42,527 nucleotides of DNA. It comes from Pseudomonadota bacterium. GTDB taxonomy: Bacteria > Pseudomonadota > Gammaproteobacteria > Steroidobacterales > Steroidobacteraceae. Shown piece after piece: positions 8,183 through 16,153 of this stretch. Numbering within the stretch: position 1 is the stretch's first letter; the number at the start of each line of letters is the position of its first letter. The notes beneath the pieces were generated by a model. It made no database searches, had not been told where the DNA came from, and saw only the letters and a program-made list of their open reading frames with translations. Location: NCBI GenBank assembly GCA_021790795.1, contig JAJYFU010000014.1, forward strand, positions 1 through 42,527, read 5' to 3'. The position numbers and the translations under genes were made by a program.

Positions 8183-9983
8183 CGCTCGGCCCGATGTTCC
8201 TCTGGGGTAAATATTCCTTATTTAGCATGATTGAGCCGGTGTCGGAACACCAGGCGCTGACCCGCTTGCGTGACCCGGAGGGCACGGCCGTCGATCCGCG
8301 CAGATACCGCGCTTCGAGCTCGGCGGCCGCCAGCGGGCGCGAGAGCAGGAAGCCCTGCGCCTCGTCGCAGCCGCGGCTGCGCAGCCATTCGAGCTGGCCG
8401 GGGCGCTCGATCCCCTCGGCGGTCACGGTGATGCCCAACGTTTTGGCGAGCGAGAGGATCGCATTCGCGATGGCGGCGTCGCTCGCCGAGCTGTCGACGT
8501 TGCGCACGAAAGCCTTGTCGATCTTGAGCCGGTCGGGCGGAAAGCGCGTGATGTAGGCGAGCGAGGAGTAGCCCGTACCGAAGTCGTCGAGCGCGATGCG
8601 GCATCCCAGCTCGCGCAGCCGCGCGAGCGCCCGGCGCACCCTGGCCGAGTCGCGCACCAGGACCGATTCGGCGATCTCGATCTCGATGAGCGCCGTGGGC
8701 ACGCCGGCGGCCGCGGCCTCCCGCTCGAGGACACCGGCTGGATCGCCGTGCAGTAATTCCTTGCCGGAAACGTTGATGGCCACGGGAACCGCGCAGCCCG
8801 CGTCGAGCCAGCGGCGCAACTGGCGGCAGGCAGCGCGCACTACCCAGTTGCCCATCTCGAGAATTAGACCGCTGTCCTCGGCGATCTCCACGAAGCGAGT
8901 GGGGCAGATCTCCCCGTGCTCGCGGTCGCTCCACCGCAACAGCGCCTCGACGCCCGAGAGACGAGAATCCGACAGGGCGAACTTGGGCTGGAACACCAGC
9001 TGCACGCACTCGTCCTGGACGGCCCGCCGCAGGCGGGACTCGAGCTCGAGCCAGTTGCGCAGCGGCGCGCTCATTGCCGGAACATAGACCGCGATCGGCG
9101 CAGCGCCGCCGCTCTTGGCTTGGTACATCGCGGTGTCGGCGTACTTGAGCACCGTGGCAACGTCCGCGCCATCCCGGGGATATACGGCGATCCCGATGCT
9201 CAGGGCCGAGTAGAATTCCAAGCCTTCATGGCAGATCGGCTCCCGGAATGCCGCGGCGCAGCGCTCGCCGAGCTCGAGGGCCAGTGCTTGCGCCTCGGGG
9301 TGACGCACCAGGATCACGAACTCGTCACCGCCGAAGCGGGCCAGGGAGATATGCGCCCCGCCGCCGGCGGGGCCGTCCGCCACACTGGCGAGTTTGCCGG
9401 CCACCGTGCGCAGCACCGTGTCGCCGACGGAATGCCCGAAGGTATCGTTGATCCGTTTGAAGCCGTTGAGGTCCAGGTACACGACCGCCACGGATTGACC
9501 CATGCGCGCGGCCTGCGCGAACTGCTGCTCGGCGGTCTCGAGACAGCGCTGCCGATTCGGCAGCGCGGTGAGCGGATCGAAGTAAGCGAGCCGCTCGGTG
9601 CGCTCGGCCGCGGCGGCGTTGCGCAGGATGTATTCCAGACGCCGGGGCAGCAGCGCCCAGTTGACCGGCTTCGAGATGAAGTCGGTGGCGCCGGCGTCGA
9701 ATGCCAGGGTGACCGCCGCGGAATCCTCGTGGCCGGTGACCATCACGATCGGCGTGCTGGTGAAGCGCGCCTCGGCGCGCAGACGGCGACATACCGCATA
9801 ACCGTCCATGCCCGGCATATCGACGTCCAACAAGACGATTGCCGCTGCGTAAGCATGCGCCGCCGCTAGCGCTTCGGGTCCGCTGCCGAAGGTGAGCGGA
9901 GCCAGGCCCGCCTGTTCGGCGGACTCGGCCAGCAGCAGCCGTCCGGCTTCCTCGTCATCCGCGATAATGGCTACAGGCCGCAC
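8127..9983 (-). CDS. Response regulator with GGDEF and EAL domains (cyclic-di-GMP turnover)
   Basis: Cytoplasmic signalling protein of 618 residues that may make and/or break cyclic-di-GMP under phosphorelay control. The receiver domain (about 1-120) has acidic pocket Asp9/Asp10, phospho-acceptor Asp53 (LLDVDMPGMDG) and Lys105 (FISKP). The GGDEF domain has an intact FGGDEF (217-222) and DLNGFKRIND. The EAL domain has QP (332-333), EALLRW (346-351), INVS, EIEIAES, DDFGTGYSSL (466-475), LKIDKAF and EGIE, so both active sites look intact. The start is GTG 9983. After about residue 565 comes a 50-residue tail with no family match, which overlaps the TonB receptor start. The decayed kinase fragment just upstream may be its former partner. 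Confidence 0.92.
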   Translation of the reverse strand: MRPVAIIADDEEAGRLLLAESAEQAGLAPLTFGSGPEALAAAHAYAAAIVLLDVDMPGMDGYAVCRRLRAEARFTSTPIVMVTGHEDSAAVTLAFDAGATDFISKPVNWALLPRRLEYILRNAAAAERTERLAYFDPLTALPNRQRCLETAEQQFAQAARMGQSVAVVYLDLNGFKRINDTFGHSVGDTVLRTVAGKLASVADGPAGGGAHISLARFGGDEFVILVRHPEAQALALELGERCAAAFREPICHEGLEFYSALSIGIAVYPRDGADVATVLKYADTAMYQAKSGGAAPIAVYVPAMSAPLRNWLELESRLRRAVQDECVQLVFQPKFALSDSRLSGVEALLRWSDREHGEICPTRFVEIAEDSGLILEMGNWVVRAACRQLRRWLDAGCAVPVAINVSGKELLHGDPAGVLEREAAAAGVPTALIEIEIAESVLVRDSARVRRALARLRELGCRIALDDFGTGYSSLAYITRFPPDRLKIDKAFVRNVDSSASDAAIANAILSLAKTLGITVTAEGIERPGQLEWLRSRGCDEAQGFLLSRPLAAAELEARYLRGSTAVPSGSRKRVSAWCSDTGSIMLNKEYLPQRNIGPSGASNPSESGGMAVPDPAA

Positions 9984-10028
9984 GGCTGTCTCCGTTTTGC
10001 ACTGCGTCCGCAGTGCGTTCCGAGATGA

Positions 10029-10052
10029 GAGCCGGGTGAGCCGGGTGAGCCG
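10029..10052. repeat. 9-bp tandem repeat
   Basis: GAGCCGGGT is present twice in direct succession followed by a partial third copy (GAGCCG). It lies in the spacer upstream of the response regulator and at the end of the decayed kinase frame, where it would read as GSP repeats on the minus strand. Confidence 0.6.
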
Positions 10053-10059
10053 CGCGCAG

Positions 10060-10182
10060 CCGCAGCGCCGATCTCGGCCTTCACGATGATATGGCCGTCC
10101 TCAGGGAGCTTGAGCGCATTGCCGAGGAGGTTCATGACGATCTGCCGGCGCCTGCGCGGATCACCGATGCGCGCCCGTCGGT
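10060..10182 (-). pseudogene. Histidine kinase ATPase-domain remnant
   Basis: On the minus strand bases 10173-10067 translate to a piece reading RIGDPRRRRQIVMNLLGNAL followed by KLPEDGHIIVKAEIG. This matches the N-box region of hybrid histidine kinases (consensus GDPxRLRQxLLNLLxNAxKF, then GxIxVxVxx). An in-frame TGA at 10195-10193 precedes it, and the frame runs out at a TAG near 9971 without any G1 or G2 box. So only about 35 residues of the HATPase_c domain survive. It lies just upstream of the response regulator gene and is probably all that is left of a cognate kinase. Confidence 0.6.
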
Positions 10183-10502
10183 GCGGTGCCCCTCAGAGAG
10201 GTCGTCAGCCCCGAAAGGAGAGGAGTAGTCCGTCGTGTTCGGACGGGTCGGTCGCGATGCGGCCGCGCCTCGTCACCGGCGCGCAACGCCCACGCCTGCT
10301 CGCGATCGAGCGCAGCGGCGACGGTATGATTGATCCACAGTCCGGGTCCGAGTGCTTCCCGAACCCGAAGTACGCTCCGGCGGGCGGTGGCCGAAGCCCA
10401 TGCCCGCGCGATGGACTGCCGGGCCGCAATGCCGACGGGCGAGAGCGTGCGCACGAGTCCGAGAATCGCCGTCGCGTTCAGAAGCGGTCGTGGGCTGCGC
10501 AT
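10161..10502 (-). CDS. Small protein of unknown function with strong ribosome binding site
   Basis: 113-codon frame that I do not recognise. The best evidence that it is real is its start: GGAGGATCCCGCG immediately precedes ATG 10502, giving a perfect Shine-Dalgarno with 8-base spacing. Two Crp-type sites lie about 45 and 92 bases upstream. The protein begins with a mildly hydrophobic segment (LLNATAILGLVRTLSPVGIAA) and then becomes Arg/Ala-rich, unlike a normal soluble protein. Its 3' end overlaps the kinase remnant in another frame, so it may be the 5' end of a gene broken by deletion and frameshift. It may also be a genuine small gene, or chance in GC-rich DNA. Confidence 0.35.
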   Translation of the reverse strand: MRSPRPLLNATAILGLVRTLSPVGIAARQSIARAWASATARRSVLRVREALGPGLWINHTVAAALDREQAWALRAGDEARPHRDRPVRTRRTTPLLSGLTTSLRGTAPTGAHR

Positions 10503-10545
10503 CGCGGGATCCTCCAGCTGTCGCCGGTGCGCAGTCTCGGATGAG

Positions 10546-10561
10546 TGTGACGCACGTCACA
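10546..10561. promoter_or_regulatory. Crp/Clp-type binding site 1
   Basis: TGTGACGCACGTCACA is a perfect match to the Crp core TGTGA-N6-TCACA. It is centred about 52 bases upstream of the ATG at 10502 (minus strand), a normal position for an activator site. In Xanthomonas relatives the Crp-like protein Clp, whose DNA binding is reduced by cyclic-di-GMP, recognises the same core. Confidence 0.65.
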
Positions 10562-10593
10562 GACAAGCAAGTCGCAGGAATCCCGCCCGCAAC

Positions 10594-10609
10594 TGTGATG
10601 TGCGTCACA
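10594..10609. promoter_or_regulatory. Crp/Clp-type binding site 2
   Basis: TGTGATGTGCGTCACA is a second perfect TGTGA-N6-TCACA core, 48 bases centre to centre from site 1. It overlaps the stop codon of the degenerate GGDEF-EAL gene (TGA at 10607-10605, minus strand). Flanking bases (AAC before, TAA after) also resemble the extended Crp consensus. Confidence 0.65.
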
Positions 10610-12314
10610 TAACGGTGGCGTCAAATTCCCGACTTATGTCCAATTCGTCGTCACGATACAGATCCCCGCTGCCGTACGCGCATCCAAAACTGAGAAGCGC
10701 GTCACGCGTCTCTGCGTTGTCGACTCCGGTCGCGATCGGCACCAGTCCCAATGCGGCCGCCATCTCGATGCCCGCCCGACATACCCTGCCGGCGACCGCA
10801 TCGGCGCAAACCGCCGTGACCCAGGCGCGGTCGAGCTGCAGACCGGAAATGGGGGCGCGTGCGAGCGCATCGAGCGAGCCTATGCCGCGACCCACTTCGT
10901 CGACGACCAGCCGGACGCCGAGGCGCTTGAGTGCTTCGGACTGGGCAGTGTCGCGCGTCACGAAGACCTTCTCGGCAATGCGAAGCTCGAGCCGGTGCGC
11001 GGGAACGCCGCCTTCGGTGACGAGCCGCGCGACGTCACCGAGAAACACCTCGTCGAGCACGTGGTGGCGCAGGGCGCCGAAGGAGACACAGACCTCGGGC
11101 GCGCAGCGCTCGGCCAATACGGCGAAGTCGCTGCGCAGCTGCGCGAATACGGCGCGCGACAGCGTGGTGGCGAGTCCGGTCGCCGCGGCGACCCGCAGGA
11201 ATTCCGCGGGGCGGATCTCGCCGCGCAGCGGATGGGTCCATCGCAGATAACCCACACAGGCGACCAGACGGCCGGTGTCGAGCGCGTGGCGACCGACATA
11301 GCGCAGGCGGATGTCCCCATTGGCGATGGCGTTGCGCAGCTCGCGAGTCAGATCGATGCGTGCCAGAGCACGCAGCTTCATCGTGTCGGTGAAGAAGCGG
11401 ATGCCCGGTGTACCGCCCGACCGGCGTGCCTCGATCGCCGCGGTACGCGCCTGCTCCAACAGGAGCTGCGGTGTGGATGCGTCCTGGCCGAGAATCGAAA
11501 CACCGGCGTACGGTGTTAGGTGGAATTGCGCGTCGCCGGCGCGAATGGGCTCGCTCAGGCTCGTACAGATCGAGCCGACGCAGGTCTCGATCGGCTCCCG
11601 ATCGGCGCTTTCAATGACGACCGCGAGCAAGCCTTCGCTCAGCTGGCCGAGATACCAGCGCGGCCCGCCGGCCGTGGACGCCGGGTCCTCCCGCGGCGGC
11701 GGGAGCCTGCGGATCGCCGCGCTCATGACCTGCTCGGACACCTCGGAGGCGAGCGCCTGGGCAATATCCGCGATGCCATCCACATGGACCATGGCGAGCG
11801 CGACCGGCGTCTCGCGCAGGGTTGCCCACGACAGCGATTCCTTGAATCTGTGCAGGAATCCGCGCCGATCGAGCTGGGGCGGCGGGCCCGCATCGGTGTC
11901 CGGAAGATCTTTCGCGGCGATGCTGGCAACGAGACGGATGACGCACAGAACACGCTCCGGCCCCTGCGGCGAAAACTGCGCCGTGTATTCGACGCCGCAA
12001 CTGACGAAGCGTGCGACCATTGTCTCGCGCTGGGCAATCGCCTTGCGCGTGAGTTGCTTGAGCAAGGTGGCGATGCGCGCAGGCCACGTCACGTCCAGCG
12101 CTTTGCCGAGAGCGTCCGCCCGTGGCTTGAGGGCGGGGGTCGTACGCCCGCCACCGTGAGCAAGGAGAATGCCGTCCCGCCCGAGGAGCAGGACCAGGTC
12201 GGGCAGTGCCTCGATCAGTACGTCGGCGCCGTATGGGGCCGTCGAACGCGGCGATGCGTCGAATTCAGCGGCGGCGAGGGCGGGATCGACCACGTTGTGG
12301 GACAGGGCGGGCAT
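10605..12314 (-). CDS. Degenerate PAS-GGDEF-EAL protein, probably catalytically inactive
   Basis: 569 residues with the fold signature of a cyclic-di-GMP enzyme but none of its catalytic residues. A PAS-like region comes first (about 30-130, EALPDLVLLLGRDGILL). In the GGDEF region, the signature is replaced by LGQLSEGLL (222-230). In the EAL region the EAL triad is VGY (354-356, VGYLRW), the QP pair is VG, the metal-ligand Asn is Ser in VCVSFG, the ELEITE glutamate is Arg445 (LELRIAEK), the DD pair is DE (472-473, VDEVGRGIGSL) and the catalytic Lys is Gln (LQLDRAW). The reading frame itself is intact and long, so it is likely kept as a sensor, scaffold or effector rather than being a pseudogene. 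It is divergent from the PLP-enzyme gene. Confidence 0.82.
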   Translation of the reverse strand: MPALSHNVVDPALAAAEFDASPRSTAPYGADVLIEALPDLVLLLGRDGILLAHGGGRTTPALKPRADALGKALDVTWPARIATLLKQLTRKAIAQRETMVARFVSCGVEYTAQFSPQGPERVLCVIRLVASIAAKDLPDTDAGPPPQLDRRGFLHRFKESLSWATLRETPVALAMVHVDGIADIAQALASEVSEQVMSAAIRRLPPPREDPASTAGGPRWYLGQLSEGLLAVVIESADREPIETCVGSICTSLSEPIRAGDAQFHLTPYAGVSILGQDASTPQLLLEQARTAAIEARRSGGTPGIRFFTDTMKLRALARIDLTRELRNAIANGDIRLRYVGRHALDTGRLVACVGYLRWTHPLRGEIRPAEFLRVAAATGLATTLSRAVFAQLRSDFAVLAERCAPEVCVSFGALRHHVLDEVFLGDVARLVTEGGVPAHRLELRIAEKVFVTRDTAQSEALKRLGVRLVVDEVGRGIGSLDALARAPISGLQLDRAWVTAVCADAVAGRVCRAGIEMAAALGLVPIATGVDNAETRDALLSFGCAYGSGDLYRDDELDISREFDATVM

Positions 12315-12426
12315 GGGGCGAGTCTCTAGGAACGATCCCGCTAAAGGCCGTGCGGCTGGTCGCCGATCGGTTCATCAGATTCAAGAGTACTCAGTCGAAA
12401 TCGTGGAAACGTGTGTAACATCATGA

Positions 12427-12455
12427 AAATTAAAAATAAAAATGGCTTATGTCAA
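12427..12455 (-). promoter_or_regulatory. Candidate sigma-70 promoter for the degenerate GGDEF-EAL gene
   Basis: On the minus strand TTGACA (12455-12450) is followed after 17 bases by TAATTT (12432-12427), within a strikingly AT-rich island of otherwise GC-rich DNA. A TTTAAT hexamer (5 of 6 consensus) overlaps at 15-base spacing. The promoter would give a leader of about 110 bases before ATG 12314. Confidence 0.4.
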
Positions 12456-12545
12456 ACTGCGCGCACATTTATGCGCTTTGGACGCTCGGAGACGACGTAA
12501 GCGCCGAATTGCCTCTGGGCTCGCGGACGGCAGGTGGCGGCCCGG

Positions 12546-13712
12546 ATGCGCTACCATGAACAGATGACATCTCGGGACAGTGCGAGCCATGACACGGGCG
12601 GCGCGGGTTCAGTTGAATCATGGCTGGTCACGGCAGGACGGGACCGTCGTCCCGGCGCCCCGCTCAACGTGCCCCCCTGGCCGGCATCGAATTTCATCCT
12701 GGGTGATCGCCGGACGTATTCTCGCAACGACGCCACGCCGGGTTGGGAAGCGCTCGAGGAGATCGTCGGTGGCCTGGAAGGCGGGGATTCCGTCGCGTTT
12801 GCTTCGGGCATGGCGGCGATCGCGGCGATATTCGATCAGCTTCCCACCGGATCGGTGCTCGTCCTGCCGGACGACGGCTACCAGGGCGTCGGAGGACTCG
12901 CCCAAGCGGGCGTGAACCATGGTCGGTGGACCGTGCGCCGCCTTGCGGTGACCGACACCGCTGGTTGGGTCGATGCGTGCGGTATCGCGGACCTGATCTG
13001 GCTCGAATCGGTGTCGAACCCGCTGCTGGCCGTGCCCGACCTCGACACCATCTGTGCCTCTGCGCGCAAGCGCGGAGCAATCCTGGGCGTGGACAACACC
13101 TTTGCGACCCCGCTCAACCAGCGCCCGCTGGCACTTGGCGCCGATGTGGCCGTGCAGTCGGTAACCAAGTTCATCGGGGGGCACTCGGACTTGCTCGGTG
13201 GAGTGGTCACCGCGCGCAAGCCGCGCCTCGTGGCGGCACTACGACAGGCCCGCGAGCTCGCTGGCGCGACGCCGGGTACACTGGAGACGTTTCTGGCGGT
13301 TCGTGGGGCCCGGACGCTGGCATTGCGGCTCGAGCGGGCGCAGCGCAATGCAATGGAGCTGGCCGAGCGCCTCGCGCACCATCCGAACGTTGCGCGGACC
13401 CGCTATCCCGGACTGCCGAGCCACCCGACCTACGAGGCCGCGCGGCGCGTGCTCGAGGGATTCGGCACGATCATCTCCTTTGATGTGCGCGGTGACGCCG
13501 CTGCCGCCGATGCGGTCTGCGGCGGCCTGCGGCTCATCCAACATGCCACCAGCCTCGGCGCGGTCGAGTCCACCATCGAGCGGCGCGCCCGGGTGCCCGG
13601 ACAGGGGCACCTGCCGCCGTCATTACTGCGCCTGAGCGTGGGAATCGAGGCGATCGAGGATCTTTGGGCCGATCTGGATCGCGCGCTGCGGGACGCAGCG
13701 CCTCCCCGCTGA
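12546..13712 (+). CDS. Cystathionine gamma-synthase/lyase-like PLP-dependent enzyme
   Basis: PLP enzyme of the Cys/Met metabolism family, 388 residues, normal length. Start chosen at ATG 12546, which has AGGTGG 8 bases upstream; ATG 12564 is an alternative. Family motifs: FASGMAAI (85-92), LESVSNP (153-159), VDNTFATP with Asp183, SVTKFIGGHSD with the Schiff-base Lys208, then SLGAVESTIERRA and LLRLSVGIEAIEDL. Members perform gamma-replacement or elimination in transsulfuration (O-succinylhomoserine, cystathionine, homocysteine or methionine); sequence alone does not tell which. It stands alone, not beside other methionine genes, and the next gene is a glutathione S-transferase, so a thiol theme is possible. 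Confidence 0.88.
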   Translation: MRYHEQMTSRDSASHDTGGAGSVESWLVTAGRDRRPGAPLNVPPWPASNFILGDRRTYSRNDATPGWEALEEIVGGLEGGDSVAFASGMAAIAAIFDQLPTGSVLVLPDDGYQGVGGLAQAGVNHGRWTVRRLAVTDTAGWVDACGIADLIWLESVSNPLLAVPDLDTICASARKRGAILGVDNTFATPLNQRPLALGADVAVQSVTKFIGGHSDLLGGVVTARKPRLVAALRQARELAGATPGTLETFLAVRGARTLALRLERAQRNAMELAERLAHHPNVARTRYPGLPSHPTYEAARRVLEGFGTIISFDVRGDAAAADAVCGGLRLIQHATSLGAVESTIERRARVPGQGHLPPSLLRLSVGIEAIEDLWADLDRALRDAAPPR

Positions 13713-13754
13713 TACGGGCGCGGCCGTACGGGCCCAGTGCGGCATGTGATGCGT

Positions 13755-13772
13755 TCCCTGCGCCGGCAGGGA
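13755..13772. terminator. Hairpin between PLP-enzyme and GST genes
   Basis: TCCCTGC-GCCG-GCAGGGA is a perfect 7-bp stem with a 4-base loop in the 79-base gap between the two genes. There is no T-run after it, so it may be a weak terminator, a pause or mRNA-processing structure, or chance. Confidence 0.3.
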
Positions 13773-13791
13773 TGCTTCGGGAGTGGAACCG

Positions 13792-14523
13792 ATGCGCTAT
13801 GAACTCTATTACTGGCCGACGATTCAGGGGCGCGGGGAATTCATACGACTTGCGCTCGAGGAGGCAGCGTGCGAGTACGTGGATGTGGCACGCCGCCGGG
13901 GCAGAGGTTCAGGTGTCCCTCGGCTGATGCGGATGCTCGCGGGGCGGGAGGGCGGGGAGTTGCCGTTCGCGCCGCCGATCCTCAAAGCCGGCCCGCGGGT
14001 CTTGGCGCAGACCGCGAATATCCTGTACTTTCTCGGGACCCGGCATGACCTCGCGCCCAAGGAGGAGCGCCGGCGGCTGTGGATTCAACAGCTGCAGCTG
14101 ACGATCGGCGACCTCGTCGATGAGGTGCACGAGACGCATCATCCGATCGCCTCCGGTTTGTACTACGAGGAGCAGAAGCGGGAAGCGCGGCGGCGCGCCC
14201 GGGACTTTCTCGACAATCGTCTGCCGAAGTACCTGGATTACTTCGAGCGGGTGCTGGCGCGCAATCCGCGCGGCGGGGGCTGGCTCACGGGCGCCCGAGT
14301 GACCTACGCCGATCTGTCGTTGTTCCAGGTTCTCGTCGGTCTCGCTTACGCGTTCCCGGCCTCGATGCGCCGTGCCGGGCCGCGGTATCGGCGCCTGGAC
14401 GCCTTGCGGCGGGCTGTCGAAGCGCGGCCGCGCATCCAGGCCTATCTACAGTCGGATCGGCGTCTACCCTTCAGCGAAGAGGGCATCTTCCGCCATTATC
14501 CCGAGCTCGAGGCCGGACGTTGA
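13792..14523 (+). CDS. Glutathione S-transferase family protein
   Basis: 243 residues. ATG 13792 is chosen because CGGGAG lies 8 bases upstream; an in-frame GTG at 13783 would overlap that site. The N-terminal thioredoxin-like domain starts YELYYWPTIQGRGEFIRLALEE in spirit of sigma-type GSTs, with the candidate catalytic Tyr in the first strand and the glutathione contact region around VLAQTANILYFLG. The all-helical C-terminal domain includes VTYADLSLFQVLVGL, the usual N-capping/hydrophobic staple region. It would conjugate glutathione or reduce peroxides in the cytoplasm. It is codirectional with the PLP gene but separated by 79 bases and a hairpin, so co-transcription is uncertain. Confidence 0.82.
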   Translation: MRYELYYWPTIQGRGEFIRLALEEAACEYVDVARRRGRGSGVPRLMRMLAGREGGELPFAPPILKAGPRVLAQTANILYFLGTRHDLAPKEERRRLWIQQLQLTIGDLVDEVHETHHPIASGLYYEEQKREARRRARDFLDNRLPKYLDYFERVLARNPRGGGWLTGARVTYADLSLFQVLVGLAYAFPASMRRAGPRYRRLDALRRAVEARPRIQAYLQSDRRLPFSEEGIFRHYPELEAGR

Positions 14524-14551
14524 TGGACGCCGGCCCCGGTGCCGCGGCGCA

Positions 14552-15847
14552 TCAGCGGGCGGCGGCGGTCACGGGGCACGGCGGCCGTTGTTTGCGCGCG
14601 TGACCGCGGAAGCGGCCGATCCAATTGAGTACCGCGAGTGCCGTGCGCCACACTTTCTGCTCACGCGCGCAGCGCTCCCCGTAGGCGAACAGGGCCCTCA
14701 TGGCGGCCGGCTTCAGATCCGCCGTGAAGCCGCCGAGCGGGTAGCTCGCCGGGATCTCGGCGACCTTCAGGTCGGCGCCTTGCCGCTGGGCGAACGCATC
14801 GACAAGCTTCACGCGGGTTCGGGAGTCGCTTACCAGGACGGTGTCGGCGCTGCGAATGAGGATTGCGGCCGCGCTGTTGTCCGTGGTTTCGCGTCGCTCG
14901 CGCAGGTGTCCGTTGATGATGAGATAGACGTTGGCGCCGTCCAGGAGTTTGATCCTTCCGGGGAGGATCGTGACCACCCCCGGCGCGAACAGGAACGACG
15001 AGCTGGCCGAGCCGTCGACATGCATCTCCTCGAAGGGCCTTCCGCCGGCTTCCACCGGCATCAGCACCGGCGGGAAATCGCCCGGTATGCTCGCCGAGGC
15101 GACGAGCACCTTGCGAAACAGCCACAATGCGCGCCGACCGCCCCGGGCCGCAATCGCTCCCATGTTCCAGACGACGACCTCGCCGGTGTCGAGGTCCGTC
15201 GTCGCGACGAGCAGCAGCCGTCCAAGCGCCGTTTGCGCCGCGACCGCGCGCAATAACTTGGGCGTTGCGTACCGGTCCACCATCTGCCGCAGCGGAGCGC
15301 CGCGAAACAGGCTCCAGCCAAATACCGGGGCGAGCCAGCCGAGCATCCTGCGCTGCAGCAGGCGCGGCGCCTCGGGAGACTGAAAAGCGGACGACAGCTC
15401 CTTGTCCCATTGGGACCCGAGAAACGCAAACGGAGCGATGAGCGCCCCGACGCTGACGCCGGTGACGATCTGAAAGGGCGGGCGCGTCCCGAGCTGCGAC
15501 CATCCGGTGAGCACTCCGGCGCCGAATGCCCCGGCGCCACCGCCACCGGACAAGACCAGAATATTCACCGGGTCGCCGTCGGCGGATCGTTCGACACTGG
15601 AGAGGTGGGTGGCAGCCCAGCGGCGGAATTGCCGTGCGCTCATTTCTCCGGCCCAGCGGATCCGCGACGGAAAGCCGGTAAGGCGAACGCTCGAATATTC
15701 AGCCGGCGGTGCCGGTTTTCGGCTCAGCGACGCGCACCCGGTAATCAGGGGAAGCCAGCACAGGCAGGCGCCGATCGCCCTGAGCGTCCGGGCCGTGCGG
15801 CGGCGCGCGGCGCGATCTCCCTCCTGTTCGTGTCGCTGATCGGACAT
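14552..15847 (-). CDS. Patatin-like phospholipase lipoprotein
   Basis: Lipid acyl hydrolase of the patatin family, 431 residues from ATG 15847. A start at ATG 15910 has a better Shine-Dalgarno (GAGGA, 9 bases away) but would put about 20 extra residues before the signal sequence. The signal peptide ends in lipobox LITGC (Cys38), so the protein is membrane-anchored. The catalytic dyad and oxyanion hole are visible: LSGGGGAGAFGAG (100-111), nucleophile Ser132 in GVSVG, and Asp278 in VDGS. It is divergent from the efflux operon. The substrate is probably a membrane phospholipid; a role in envelope maintenance or secretion is only inferred. Confidence 0.86.
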   Translation of the reverse strand: MSDQRHEQEGDRAARRRTARTLRAIGACLCWLPLITGCASLSRKPAPPAEYSSVRLTGFPSRIRWAGEMSARQFRRWAATHLSSVERSADGDPVNILVLSGGGGAGAFGAGVLTGWSQLGTRPPFQIVTGVSVGALIAPFAFLGSQWDKELSSAFQSPEAPRLLQRRMLGWLAPVFGWSLFRGAPLRQMVDRYATPKLLRAVAAQTALGRLLLVATTDLDTGEVVVWNMGAIAARGGRRALWLFRKVLVASASIPGDFPPVLMPVEAGGRPFEEMHVDGSASSSFLFAPGVVTILPGRIKLLDGANVYLIINGHLRERRETTDNSAAAILIRSADTVLVSDSRTRVKLVDAFAQRQGADLKVAEIPASYPLGGFTADLKPAAMRALFAYGERCAREQKVWRTALAVLNWIGRFRGHARKQRPPCPVTAAAR

Positions 15848-16153
15848 GGCGCTGTGGGCAACTCCGTTCCTCGACTTATGAATTTCTCCCGCGGGATAGA
15901 TCTGTACCATCCGTAGAAATCCTCACTGCGGCGCGCTCGGTGTTTCCTTCAGGACGTGCGCCTGCGGAGCCGGATGCAGCGGCGCCGATAACATGTTGCG
16001 CCGTCCGCGGCGGCGCGGCTCCTCGCAACACCGTGCGCGTTATACGGTCTGTGAACTGTACGTATTTTCCGACCGTGGGTCGGGCGAGAGGATGTCGCGA
16101 CGGCGGCAGTCGAGTGTCTTCCTGTCCCGCCGCGCTTTGGATGGCCTGGAGTC
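15848..16153. other. Divergent promoter region between patatin and efflux operon
   Basis: 306 bases with no gene that I can support. It must hold promoters for the patatin gene (minus) and the efflux operon (plus). A lower-GC patch at about 16038-16072 (around GCGTTATACGG and GTACGTATTTTCC) is the best place for the plus-strand promoter. I see no clear operator. Confidence 0.4.
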
